64,000 bases of DNA from Pseudomonas sp. SJZ079. Its GTDB lineage: Bacteria; Pseudomonadota; Gammaproteobacteria; Pseudomonadales; Pseudomonadaceae. Shown here one piece after another: positions 1-7,100 of the stretch. The translations under genes and the position numbers were made by a program. The stretch is from NCBI RefSeq assembly GCF_007993865.1, contig NZ_VIUH01000022.1, positions 1-64,000 of the forward strand. Direction: 5' to 3'. Under the pieces are notes generated by a model that was not told the origin of the DNA, ran no database searches, and was given only the letters and a program-made list of their open reading frames with translations. Each line of letters starts with the position of its first letter. The stretch's first letter is position 1.

Positions 1-91
1 TCATTTGGAACAACCAAACCGCGCTCCTCGTGCCTTGCCTCGCGCAAAAACAGGCTACGGCGCGGCCGCGAATGAAACGGCAACAGACCCT
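1..91. mobile_element. Partial copy (right arm) of a MITE-like repeat
   Basis: The first 91 bases resemble the right half of the element at 10968-11234. Both share the block GGAACAACCAAAC, then CTCCTCG, GCCTTGCC and CGC runs, and a terminal CAACAGA-CCT. The copy is cut by the window edge and is more diverged than the one at 11 kb. No coding sequence is present. I see the similarity by eye only; the left arm would lie outside the window. Confidence 0.55.
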
Positions 92-105
92 AGGCCTGAG
101 CAATG

Positions 106-144
106 AAAACACCCCGGTACGGCTTGGATCGTCCGGGGTGTTTT
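106..144. terminator. Bidirectional Rho-independent terminator
   Basis: AAAACACCCCGG pairs with CCGGGGTGTTTT around a loop of about 15 bases. The A-tract on one side and the T-tract on the other allow use in both directions. It lies downstream of the leftward DUF1631-PilZ operon and probably ends that transcript. Confidence 0.75.
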
Positions 145-172
145 ATGGGGTTTTGTCTGGTTGGATTGGCGG

Positions 173-212
173 CTGCCTGGCTGCCTGGCTGCCTGGCTGC
201 CTGGCTGCCTGG
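173..212. repeat. Five tandem copies of the octamer CTGCCTGG
   Basis: Five perfect head-to-tail copies of CTGCCTGG lie between the terminator and the 3' end of the PilZ gene. There is no convincing ORF across it. Such short perfect arrays are candidates for slipped-strand length variation. No function can be assigned. Confidence 0.85.
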
Positions 213-260
213 CTGCATACGTGCGGAGCGACAACCGGCACTCTGGGCGTGGCAGGCCGT

Positions 261-593
261 TCACAGGTGTTTGAGCAGCACCTCTAATGCTGCAGCCTGA
301 TCCTCGGCGAGGTCAATGATGTGAAAACCCGCCCAGCAATGTTTGTCGTCGGCACCTGGGCGGCTCCAGAGGCAGTCGGCGCCGAGCGTTATCTCGCACA
401 CGCCGTCGATCACCTGTTCGCTGACCAGGCGGCACTCGACCAGGGTGTCGGCAGTCTGCGGCGTGTCGCTGAACAACATGAAGCCTTCGGCGGAGAGGTC
501 CACCACCCGGCCAAGGCGTCGTCCGGTGTGCAGGTCGAAGACTTCCAGCTGCAGCTCGGTGCTATGACGGTCGTGTTGACGACGCTCTTCCAT
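261..593 (-). CDS. Small PilZ-domain protein (putative c-di-GMP binding)
   Basis: A single-domain PilZ protein of 110 residues. The N-terminal arginine cluster contains R5-x3-R9, and the second signature is D32-x-S34-x2-G37; together these form the c-di-GMP binding motif of PilZ domains. There is no membrane segment or signal peptide, so it is cytosolic. The ATG follows a GGAG site at a normal distance. It starts 9 bp after the stop of the DUF1631 gene, so the two form one leftward operon. Ligand binding is inferred from the motif; the target process (motility, pili, adhesion) is not shown by sequence. Confidence 0.85.
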   Translation of the reverse strand: MEERRQHDRHSTELQLEVFDLHTGRRLGRVVDLSAEGFMLFSDTPQTADTLVECRLVSEQVIDGVCEITLGADCLWSRPGADDKHCWAGFHIIDLAEDQAAALEVLLKHL

Positions 594-602
594 TGGGGCT
601 CC

Positions 603-2966
603 TTAGTTGGTATCGGCTGTGCGCCCAGTAAAGCGCTGCAGGACGCGGTAAATGGCGGTGAGCGCGCGATCTACCAAGGGGGCGTCGTGTTCGGCGGTGA
701 CGATCCGCGCGAGGCCCTGTTCCATTTCGCTGGCCAGCTGGGCGAGCGGCTTGATTGCCGCGCGCTGTCCACTGTGGTCGACAAACATGTAGTTGTGCGT
801 GGTTGGACTGAACCAGGAGAGTTTCAGCGTACGGGTTTGCTCGCCCGTGACGAACTCGAACCAGGTGCCGAAGCCGATCTGTCCGAGCTGTTTGGCGAGC
901 ACCTGAGCGCGGGGGGATAGACCCGACTCGCGCGGCGCGAGACTGGCGAGCTCGGCATCTTCGCCGAGCATGGCGCCGAGCTGGCTCTGCGGCAGGTTGG
1001 CCTTGAGTTTGGCCGCGACCTGGGGTTGCTTGGCCTGCACGGCGTATTGGCAGGCGACCAAGTCTTGCAGCAGGCGCCGGATGCCGTCCTCATGGTAGCC
1101 ACCCAGCAGCGTCAGGCCTTTACGCAGGTCCTCCAGTAATGGTGCACGCAGCGCCTGCAGGCGCTCCCGGCCGGCATCGTCCAGCGGTGTGCCACTCCAG
1201 GCCATTTGTTCGGCCACCTCGCGGGAGCGTTGCCATTCGCTGCTGTGATCGCCGTGGCGCAACAGCACGAAGACCAGTACATCGGTCCAGGTGAGCTGCA
1301 GAAAGTCACGAATGATGCGCGGAGGTTCGCGGTTGTTCAGGCAGTGAGCGATGACTTCGACGGCCTGCTGGCGTGCACCAAGCAGTTTGTCACGCCCTTT
1401 GGCGGCTTCCACTGCGCGGCGTTCACGCAGATCGACCTTGTGCTTCAGGGGGGTGGCGAATTCGTTGAACTCGTCCAGCAAGGTTGTAAACAGGTGCAGG
1501 TCACCGTTGAAGTCATGGATGACACGCTCGACGACCCATTGCATCTTTGCCAGCACGCCGCGCTCATCGCCTTCGCCGCCGTACAGTACGCCGGCCTGAG
1601 CCATAGCGTTGAGTAGTCGGCGCGCCGGATGGTGATGTTGCGTGAACAGTGCCTTATCCTGCAGGGCGACTTTTAGATAGGGCGTATGCAGATGGGAAAG
1701 CGCGGTCTTGCAGGTATCCGGTAGATTGTCGTCGTCCAGAATAAAGTCGAACAGCATGCCGACCAGATCAACCACGTCGGCTTCCTGATCCGAGAGTTTA
1801 TGTTGCTCGGGTTGCTGGCTATGGGTTTCCAGTTGCTGCTGTAAATCGGCTTTCAGGCTTTCGACCTGTTGCGGGCGCTGCAGGCGCTGCGCCAGGTCGC
1901 CGGCCGATTGACGCTGCATGCGGTTCAGTGCGTCGAGCAATTCCGTGGCGCTGTATGTGCTGCTGGCGTTGCGTGGCGAGAAACTGGCGATGCTGCGGGT
2001 GTTACCGAGTGGGGCGTCAAGGTCGCGTTGGCGGTGTTCGCCGAGCAGGTTGCTCAGGCCGCTCAACAGCATAGCTGGATCGCTTGGCGGCGGGCCGTTC
2101 AGGTCGAGCGGCGCAGAGGCCGCTGAAGGGCTGCTCGGATTGCCGGAACTACTTGGAGTGGCTGAGGTGGCATTGGCATTGGCATTGGCATCGACAGTCG
2201 GGCTTTCTGCCGCAGCCGACTCGCTCGAGGACATGGTTGGGCGAGCCGGGTTGGCGTTGCGCGGTGCACTGTATTTGAGATTGGGCAGTACGCCGGCCTC
2301 GATCAGCCGTTGATTGAGCGCCGCATACAGGCTGTCCAGGTTGTGCATGACGTGCTGGTCGAACAAGGCATAGAGAACGGTCTTGACCCGTAGCTGCAGC
2401 GGGCAGGGCGCCAAGGCTTCGCGGAATGCCTGGGCGATTATCTGTGGACCGAACGGGTTATTGTCTTCGCTTATTTTTTTGCCGTTATTGAGCAGGGCCA
2501 GGCGTTGCTCCAGGGCGAATAGCGGTTGTGCGCAGCGAGCCTTGATTCGGTTAACCATATTGGTGACCAGCAGGCTTTCTTCGTACTCCTCATTCTGGAT
2601 CAGGGTCAGTTGTTCGGCATCCAGCTCCGCGGCGCCCTGTTGCGGCTTGAGTTTGCCATCGAGAAAGTCGGAGAAGCCCTGGGCGATTTTCTGATGATAG
2701 GTGCGCTCGGCCTGCGGACGTTGCTTGCGTATCTCGCGCATGCTGTCGAAGAACAAGGTTTGCACCTGATTGTTCTCGGCCTTTTCCGCGCATTCGAACA
2801 GGGTGTCGTCGACCTGGCCAAACACCCCGGCCAAGTGCTCGGCCAGGCGGTTCATCACCAGCTTGCGACAGCTTTGTACCAGCTCACCAAAGCGTGGCTG
2901 AATGCCTCGGCTTGCCAGGGTCGGCGTGGTGCTTGGAGCGTGCGGTGGTGTGTCCTGAGAGCTCAT
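603..2966 (-). CDS. DUF1631 family protein, first paralogue
   Basis: A large cytosolic helical protein of 787 residues belonging to the DUF1631 family, sometimes mis-annotated as thymidine phosphorylase. The N-terminal third (about 30-230) is conserved, with the DDTLFE segment. A Ser/Ala/Pro/Asn-rich linker follows (about 235-310), then a helical middle, then a C-terminal domain containing GFGTWFEF and YMFVDHSG blocks that resembles a small beta-barrel. AGGAAGG precedes the ATG. It is the first gene of a two-gene operon with a PilZ protein. A second paralogue lies at 24160-26463. Function is unknown; the PilZ partner suggests a link to c-di-GMP signalling, which is inference. Confidence 0.85.
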   Translation of the reverse strand: MSSQDTPPHAPSTTPTLASRGIQPRFGELVQSCRKLVMNRLAEHLAGVFGQVDDTLFECAEKAENNQVQTLFFDSMREIRKQRPQAERTYHQKIAQGFSDFLDGKLKPQQGAAELDAEQLTLIQNEEYEESLLVTNMVNRIKARCAQPLFALEQRLALLNNGKKISEDNNPFGPQIIAQAFREALAPCPLQLRVKTVLYALFDQHVMHNLDSLYAALNQRLIEAGVLPNLKYSAPRNANPARPTMSSSESAAAESPTVDANANANATSATPSSSGNPSSPSAASAPLDLNGPPPSDPAMLLSGLSNLLGEHRQRDLDAPLGNTRSIASFSPRNASSTYSATELLDALNRMQRQSAGDLAQRLQRPQQVESLKADLQQQLETHSQQPEQHKLSDQEADVVDLVGMLFDFILDDDNLPDTCKTALSHLHTPYLKVALQDKALFTQHHHPARRLLNAMAQAGVLYGGEGDERGVLAKMQWVVERVIHDFNGDLHLFTTLLDEFNEFATPLKHKVDLRERRAVEAAKGRDKLLGARQQAVEVIAHCLNNREPPRIIRDFLQLTWTDVLVFVLLRHGDHSSEWQRSREVAEQMAWSGTPLDDAGRERLQALRAPLLEDLRKGLTLLGGYHEDGIRRLLQDLVACQYAVQAKQPQVAAKLKANLPQSQLGAMLGEDAELASLAPRESGLSPRAQVLAKQLGQIGFGTWFEFVTGEQTRTLKLSWFSPTTHNYMFVDHSGQRAAIKPLAQLASEMEQGLARIVTAEHDAPLVDRALTAIYRVLQRFTGRTADTN

Positions 2967-3081
2967 GGACCTTCCTAGTTGAGTCCTGGCGACTGATGCG
3001 TCTTGTTATGACCGCAGTCATGAAAGATATAGCAGCCCATCGCGCGTCTGCAAAGCATTGTCACTAAAGCAATTTAAGGGG

Positions 3082-3109
3082 TTGACAGGGCGTTCTGAAA
3101 CCGTAAAAT
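3082..3109 (+). promoter_or_regulatory. Sigma-70 promoter of the tRNA operon
   Basis: A perfect TTGACA -35 box (3082-3087), a 16-bp spacer and TAAAAT as -10 (3104-3109) are followed by a GC-rich discriminator, GGCGCGCC. That is the usual arrangement of stringently controlled stable-RNA promoters. The first tRNA begins about 68 bases downstream. Confidence 0.75.
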
Positions 3110-3176
3110 GGCGCGCCTCTGATACGGGAAACGGTTCACGCCAAAGCCTAGTTGAAGAGATTAGAAAGCAAGTAGT

Positions 3177-3252
3177 TCCGCGATAGCTCAGTCGGTAGAG
3201 CAAATGACTGTTAATCATTGGGTCCCAGGTTCGAGTCCTGGTCGCGGAGCCA
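3177..3252 (+). tRNA. tRNA-Asn (GTT)
   Basis: A 76-nt cloverleaf. The acceptor stem TCCGCGA pairs with TCGCGGA, discriminator G and an encoded CCA follow. The D-loop has AGCTCAGTCGG, the anticodon loop is CTGTTAA with anticodon GTT, and the T-arm is GGTTCGAGTCC. First of three tandem tRNA genes. Confidence 0.96.
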
Positions 3253-3262
3253 ATCTTTCTAT

Positions 3263-3339
3263 CGGGGTATAGCGCAGTCCGGTAGCGCGCCTGCTTTGGG
3301 AGCAGGATGTCAGGAGTTCGAATCCCCTTACCCCGACCA
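3263..3339 (+). tRNA. tRNA-Pro (TGG)
   Basis: A 77-nt cloverleaf. The acceptor CGGGGTA pairs with TACCCCG, with discriminator A and an encoded CCA. The anticodon arm CTGCTTTGGGAGCAG gives anticodon TGG. It lies 10 bp after tRNA-Asn in the same transcript. Confidence 0.96.
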
Positions 3340-3344
3340 TTTTT

Positions 3345-3420
3345 GGGTCGTTAGCTCAGTTGGTAGAGCAGTTGGCTTTTAACCAATTGGTCGTAGGTTC
3401 GAATCCTACACGACCCACCA
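3345..3420 (+). tRNA. tRNA-Lys (TTT)
   Basis: A 76-nt cloverleaf. The acceptor GGGTCGT pairs with ACGACCC, with discriminator A and an encoded CCA. The anticodon loop CTTTTAA gives anticodon TTT. It lies only 5 bp after tRNA-Pro and is the last gene of the tRNA operon. Confidence 0.96.
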
Positions 3421-3443
3421 AACAACCTTCCCCAGAAGGTTAC

Positions 3444-3487
3444 AAAAAACCTGAAAGTCCGATTCAAAGGACTCTCGGGTTTTTTTG
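3444..3487 (+). terminator. Terminator of the tRNA operon
   Basis: AACCTGAAAGTCC pairs imperfectly (G-T wobbles) with GGACTCTCGGGTT and is followed by a run of T. It starts about 25 bases after tRNA-Lys. Confidence 0.8.
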
Positions 3488-3625
3488 TGCCCATTGCTTT
3501 TTGCCCTGACTCATTGATACCAGGTTGAGCCAGGGGGCTCGGGTCGCGCTTGGTCTATTGCGCTCGAAGGTGCCCGCGCATGCTTCTGGCAGGTGCCGGG
3601 AACTGGTGAGCCCTCGTTCCAGGTG

Positions 3626-4903
3626 CTATTTCGATGCGTAGCGCTCGGCCAGTGCACAGAAAAATTTCACGTATTGCGCGGGGCCTCCACAAAAGACGAC
3701 ATCCAGGCTGAGAGGGTCTTCGGCGTCGCTGATGCCCTCGACGGCAGGCCAGGGCGGCAGGTTCGGATCGCCTGCCCGGCGCCGTAGGTGCGCCTCATTG
3801 AGGCCTGGGCGATCAACTTCGCCGCCGCTGCTGTCGATGTAGAGCACCTTGTTGTCGCTGCCGAACGCTGCGCCCAGCTGCTGCACCAGGGTGAGGAAGC
3901 CGCGGTCGCTGCCGCCACGCAGTTGCTGGGGCTGACCATCGTGTATGTGCATAGAAGAGGTGACCGTGTCGCCCACGCCGACGATGCGCGGCATCAGTGC
4001 CGGATCGAAGTGCTCGCGAGCCAGCTGCAGCAGTGCGCCGTGATCGCGCGGCGCCTGGCGGGCATTGAAGTCTGCGCCCAGCGGGTACTGCCCGGTGTGC
4101 TGGTGATAGTAGTGATTGAGGATCACCAGTACCCCGACTTCCTTGATGGCGCCCTTAAGCATGAACTGAAAGTCGGTGGTGCCGGCATTCTCGCCAGTGC
4201 TGTACTTGAGCCTTTCCCGGCCGTGCACGTCTTGCCCGAGATTCGGTGCGTAGTGTACGAAGAAGGAGTCTTCCAGCCGGGCCGAGGTGGCTTCCTGCTG
4301 CAGCTGCTCCATGAATCCTGCGACCTGTTTCTGCAGCAGTTGGTAGTGCGCCGGTTGCGCACTGAAGCGCTGATACAGGCTGTTGATGTTGAGGGTCGGT
4401 GAGGCGAGGTTGTCCAGTACGCTCAAGCCAACCAGGGCGGCGATCTCGGGGGCGCCGAGCGTATAGGGTGGTGCGGCCAGCAGTGCACTTAGAAAGCTCT
4501 CGGCCTTGCCCGGTACCGCTTGCAGGAAGGTCAGTTCCGCCTCGCTCACGCCTGGGTGAGACACATTGGCGTAGCGGTCCTGCTGCTGCACCCCGCCGGC
4601 GGCCAGCCCGGGTAGATACAGGCCGTGTTCGCGGGCCTGGGTGGGCGTATTGAAAGCCTTGTCGACGATGCCGTTCACCCCGCGACTGCCGATGTGTTCG
4701 CCATTGGTCAGCACGTAGAAGTGCCCCGCCAGCTGGCGGGCCGCCTGCACATAGCAGCGGTCGATGCTACGGGTTAGCGGATCACGCACCAGGCCCATGC
4801 ACACGCCATCCAGATCCTGAATGATCAGCAGCTTGTCGGTGGCGATGAGGGAGTCGAGCAGGTGGGAATGATCGAGGGAAAACGCTGGGCTGTGTTTAGT
4901 CAT
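3626..4903 (-). CDS. stpA: Glucosylglycerol-3-phosphate phosphatase (StpA/GgpP)
   Basis: This enzyme dephosphorylates glucosylglycerol phosphate to the compatible solute glucosylglycerol, the last step of osmolyte synthesis in cyanobacteria and some halotolerant proteobacteria. The 425-residue product carries the HAD-like nucleophile motif QDLDGVCM with D30 and D32, and the family segments VLTNGEHIGSRGVNGIV and LYLPGLAAGGVQ. I chose the internal ATG at 4903 because the family N-terminus aligns there (short leader then FSLDH); upstream in-frame Mets exist. The partner synthase (GgpS) is not in this window, so the gene stands alone beside tRNA genes. Family assignment is strong; the physiological role here is inferred. 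Confidence 0.82.
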   Translation of the reverse strand: MTKHSPAFSLDHSHLLDSLIATDKLLIIQDLDGVCMGLVRDPLTRSIDRCYVQAARQLAGHFYVLTNGEHIGSRGVNGIVDKAFNTPTQAREHGLYLPGLAAGGVQQQDRYANVSHPGVSEAELTFLQAVPGKAESFLSALLAAPPYTLGAPEIAALVGLSVLDNLASPTLNINSLYQRFSAQPAHYQLLQKQVAGFMEQLQQEATSARLEDSFFVHYAPNLGQDVHGRERLKYSTGENAGTTDFQFMLKGAIKEVGVLVILNHYYHQHTGQYPLGADFNARQAPRDHGALLQLAREHFDPALMPRIVGVGDTVTSSMHIHDGQPQQLRGGSDRGFLTLVQQLGAAFGSDNKVLYIDSSGGEVDRPGLNEAHLRRRAGDPNLPPWPAVEGISDAEDPLSLDVVFCGGPAQYVKFFCALAERYASK

Positions 4904-4999
4904 GCCCCTCATCTTACGCGCAGTGTTTCGCTCAACCAAACCCGAGGCTCGGTTGCTGCGAGCACGACCAGTGCGGTCATTGCCCGCGCCGCTAACGTT

Positions 5000-5881
5000 T
5001 CAAGGTTCCGCTTGGGTCGCTCTGGCCTCAGCTAAAAGCCAATTTATCAGGGCATCTCTCGCGGGATCGAGTTCTCGCTCGCGGGGATACAGGACGTAAT
5101 AACCGCCCTGATTGGCTCGTGTATCCCGCCACAGTTCGACCAGCCTGGCGTGCTCGAACTCGACGTTTAACAGCAGGCGTGGCGCCAGAGCGATGCCTTG
5201 TCCATGCGCCGCCGCATCCATGGCCAGTGCGGTCTGATTGAACTGTATGAAGCGCCGTCGGGCGGTCAGGCCGGCGTCCTCGAACAAGCTGGCCCAGAGG
5301 TTGTGGCCGTCCTGAATAAGCGGCTGCGCAATGCAGTCTTCAAGCCGTTCGATTGGCCCGAGCTCAGCGGCAAAGCCGGGGCTGCAGACCGCGTGGAGTT
5401 CGAGAGGGGCAAGTAGCTCGACGTGGAGACTTTCGGCAAAGGGCGCGCGGCCCTGGCGGATGGCGAGATCGACTCCGTCGGACTGAAAATTCGCCAGTCC
5501 TTCATTGGCCATAACCTGCACCTCGATATCAGGATGCGCACGGGCGAAGGCGGCTAAGCGTGGCACCAGCCATTTCGAGGCGAATGACGGCGTAACGCTG
5601 AGCGTTACCCGTGTGTTCTCGGGGCGCAGTTTTTGCGTTGCCTCATCGATGAGTGCCAGCGCGCGGCGAACGGGGGCGTGATAGCTTCGCCCTGTCTCGG
5701 TGAGGGCGAGACCGCGGGCGTTGCGGTAAAACAGCTGCACGCCCAAATCAGCCTCAAGCCGCCGCACCTGCTGGGCAACGGCCCCCTGTGTCAGGTTCAG
5801 TTCCTCCGCGGCCAGGCGGAAATTCAGCTGCCGCGCCGCGGCATCGAACATCCTTAGCGAATTCAAGTTGGGTTGGCGCAA
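5000..5881 (-). CDS. LysR-family regulator (GcvA-like)
   Basis: A 293-residue LysR-type transcriptional regulator. The N-terminal winged helix-turn-helix includes NSLRMFDAAARQLNF and LTQGAVAQQVRRLE; the remaining 200 residues form the co-inducer-binding domain. The HTH style resembles the GcvA subgroup. It is transcribed divergently from the SDR gene at 6007 with about 125 bp between starts, the usual arrangement for a LysR protein controlling its neighbour. An 8-bp inverted repeat in the gap (5960-5987) is a candidate operator. The inducer is unknown. Confidence 0.88.
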   Translation of the reverse strand: MRQPNLNSLRMFDAAARQLNFRLAAEELNLTQGAVAQQVRRLEADLGVQLFYRNARGLALTETGRSYHAPVRRALALIDEATQKLRPENTRVTLSVTPSFASKWLVPRLAAFARAHPDIEVQVMANEGLANFQSDGVDLAIRQGRAPFAESLHVELLAPLELHAVCSPGFAAELGPIERLEDCIAQPLIQDGHNLWASLFEDAGLTARRRFIQFNQTALAMDAAAHGQGIALAPRLLLNVEFEHARLVELWRDTRANQGGYYVLYPRERELDPARDALINWLLAEARATQAEP

Positions 5882-5959
5882 GCATGGCCTCCGCAGGCAG
5901 TAGTTTTTCTACAGTCTTGGGCGATGAGAGATGATTGGTCAAGAGCGCGCACTAAGCTC

Positions 5960-5987
5960 ATAACTATCCTCCCACCCACATAGTTAT
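5960..5987. promoter_or_regulatory. Candidate LysR operator (inverted repeat)
   Basis: ATAACTAT (5960-5967) and ATAGTTAT (5980-5987) form a perfect inverted repeat with a 12-bp spacer, 20 bp upstream of the SDR start and between the divergent LysR and SDR genes. The symmetry is visible; binding by the LysR protein is inference. Confidence 0.5.
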
Positions 5988-6006
5988 CAGTAACGGAGCA
6001 ACGCTC

Positions 6007-6711
6007 ATGGTTTCCAAGAAAGTGGCACTGATCACAGCCGGCGGCAGCGGCATGGGCGCAGACGCAGCACGGCGTTTGGCGGCAGATGGCTATAAGGTTG
6101 CGATCCTGTCGTCATCGGGTAAAGGCGAAGCGCTTGCCAACGAACTGGGTGGCCTTGGCGTGACCGGTTCAAACCGTTCGGTTGCCGATATTCAGAGCCT
6201 GGTGGACCGGGCGATGGAGCGCTGGGGGCGGGTGGATGTGTTGGTCAATTCGGCGGGGCACGGGCCGAAGGGGCCGGTGTTGGAGATCAGCGACGACGAG
6301 TGGCACGAAGGTATGGAGGTCTACCTGCTGAACGTGGTGCGGGCAGCTCGGATCGTTACCCCGCTCATGGTCGCGCAGGGCGGAGGCGCCATTGTGAATA
6401 TCTCGACCTTCGCCGCCTTCGAACCCGACCCGTTGTTTCCCACCTCAGGCGTGTTCCGTGCGGCGCTGGCCAGCTTCACCAAGTTGTTTGCGGACAAATA
6501 TGCAGCCGAGCACATTCGGATGAACAACGTGCTGCCGGGCTTCATCGACAGCCTGCCTGAAACCGAGGACCGCCGCGCCCGGATTCCCATGGGGCACTAC
6601 GGCAAATCGAGCGATGTGTCTGCGCTGATCGCATTTCTCGCCTCGGACGAGGCGGCCTACATGACCGGGCAAAACATCCGGCTAGATGGAGGGTTAACCC
6701 GGGCCGTCTGA
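6007..6711 (+). CDS. SDR-family protein lacking the catalytic YxxxK
   Basis: A 234-residue short-chain dehydrogenase/reductase fold protein. The Rossmann signature TAGGSGMG (residues 10-17), NSAG at 81-84, N109 and S133 are present, and the C-terminus TGQNIRLDGG is typical of classical SDRs. At the place of the catalytic Tyr-x3-Lys the sequence reads S147-G-V-F-R151, so both catalytic residues are replaced while the helix after it (AALASFTKLFADKYA) is conserved. GGAG precedes the ATG. It is probably controlled by the divergent LysR gene. The substrate is unknown; it may be a divergent SDR subfamily with altered chemistry or a non-enzymatic binder. Confidence 0.85.
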   Translation: MVSKKVALITAGGSGMGADAARRLAADGYKVAILSSSGKGEALANELGGLGVTGSNRSVADIQSLVDRAMERWGRVDVLVNSAGHGPKGPVLEISDDEWHEGMEVYLLNVVRAARIVTPLMVAQGGGAIVNISTFAAFEPDPLFPTSGVFRAALASFTKLFADKYAAEHIRMNNVLPGFIDSLPETEDRRARIPMGHYGKSSDVSALIAFLASDEAAYMTGQNIRLDGGLTRAV

Positions 6712-7100
6712 AGCCCGTGCACGTCGCCCTGCGAAAAGTAGTTGGCCTCGGTTATCCGAATACTGAGTCATTTGGCGATGGCTTTCGGTTGGGGCCGCCG
6801 AGCGTCTACCGGCTGTGCGCGGGTCTTGTCGGTTGGTTGCTTGTCGGTGTGTTCTGGAGTGATCGAGCCGGCATGTTTATCCGCGAGGGCGCTCTTGCGG
6901 CGATGTTGTTAGGGCTGGCAGTTGGAGCGCCCCGAGTTGTTATCGGTAAGTCGTCCTGCCCGCCGTTCACCGAGCAGGACCATCGGCGTTGCGCCAACGC
7001 TTAGTCACGACAGCGCGCCGTGCGTTAGTGGTTGCCCTACCTTGGCCAAAAGCACTTATCATTCAACGGTATACCTCATTGCCTGGGTGGGAATCGTCGA
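6712..7100 (+). other. Intergenic stretch without a convincing gene
   Basis: About 390 bp between the SDR and the helicase. A 95-codon frame from 6717 (GTG start, no Shine-Dalgarno site) would encode two hydrophobic stretches but resembles no family I know and has odd composition. I regard it as noncoding or degraded. No terminator with a T-run is obvious. Confidence 0.4.

Noticed and set aside
30..300. Two overlapping frames with repeated Leu-Pro-Gly-Cys-Leu-Ala-Ala-Trp units
   Set aside because: They are translations of the CTGCCTGG tandem array and the terminator, without a ribosome site; not genes.
6717..7004. 95-codon frame with two hydrophobic stretches
   Set aside because: GTG start without Shine-Dalgarno, no family resemblance, unusual composition; listed only as a gene-free stretch.
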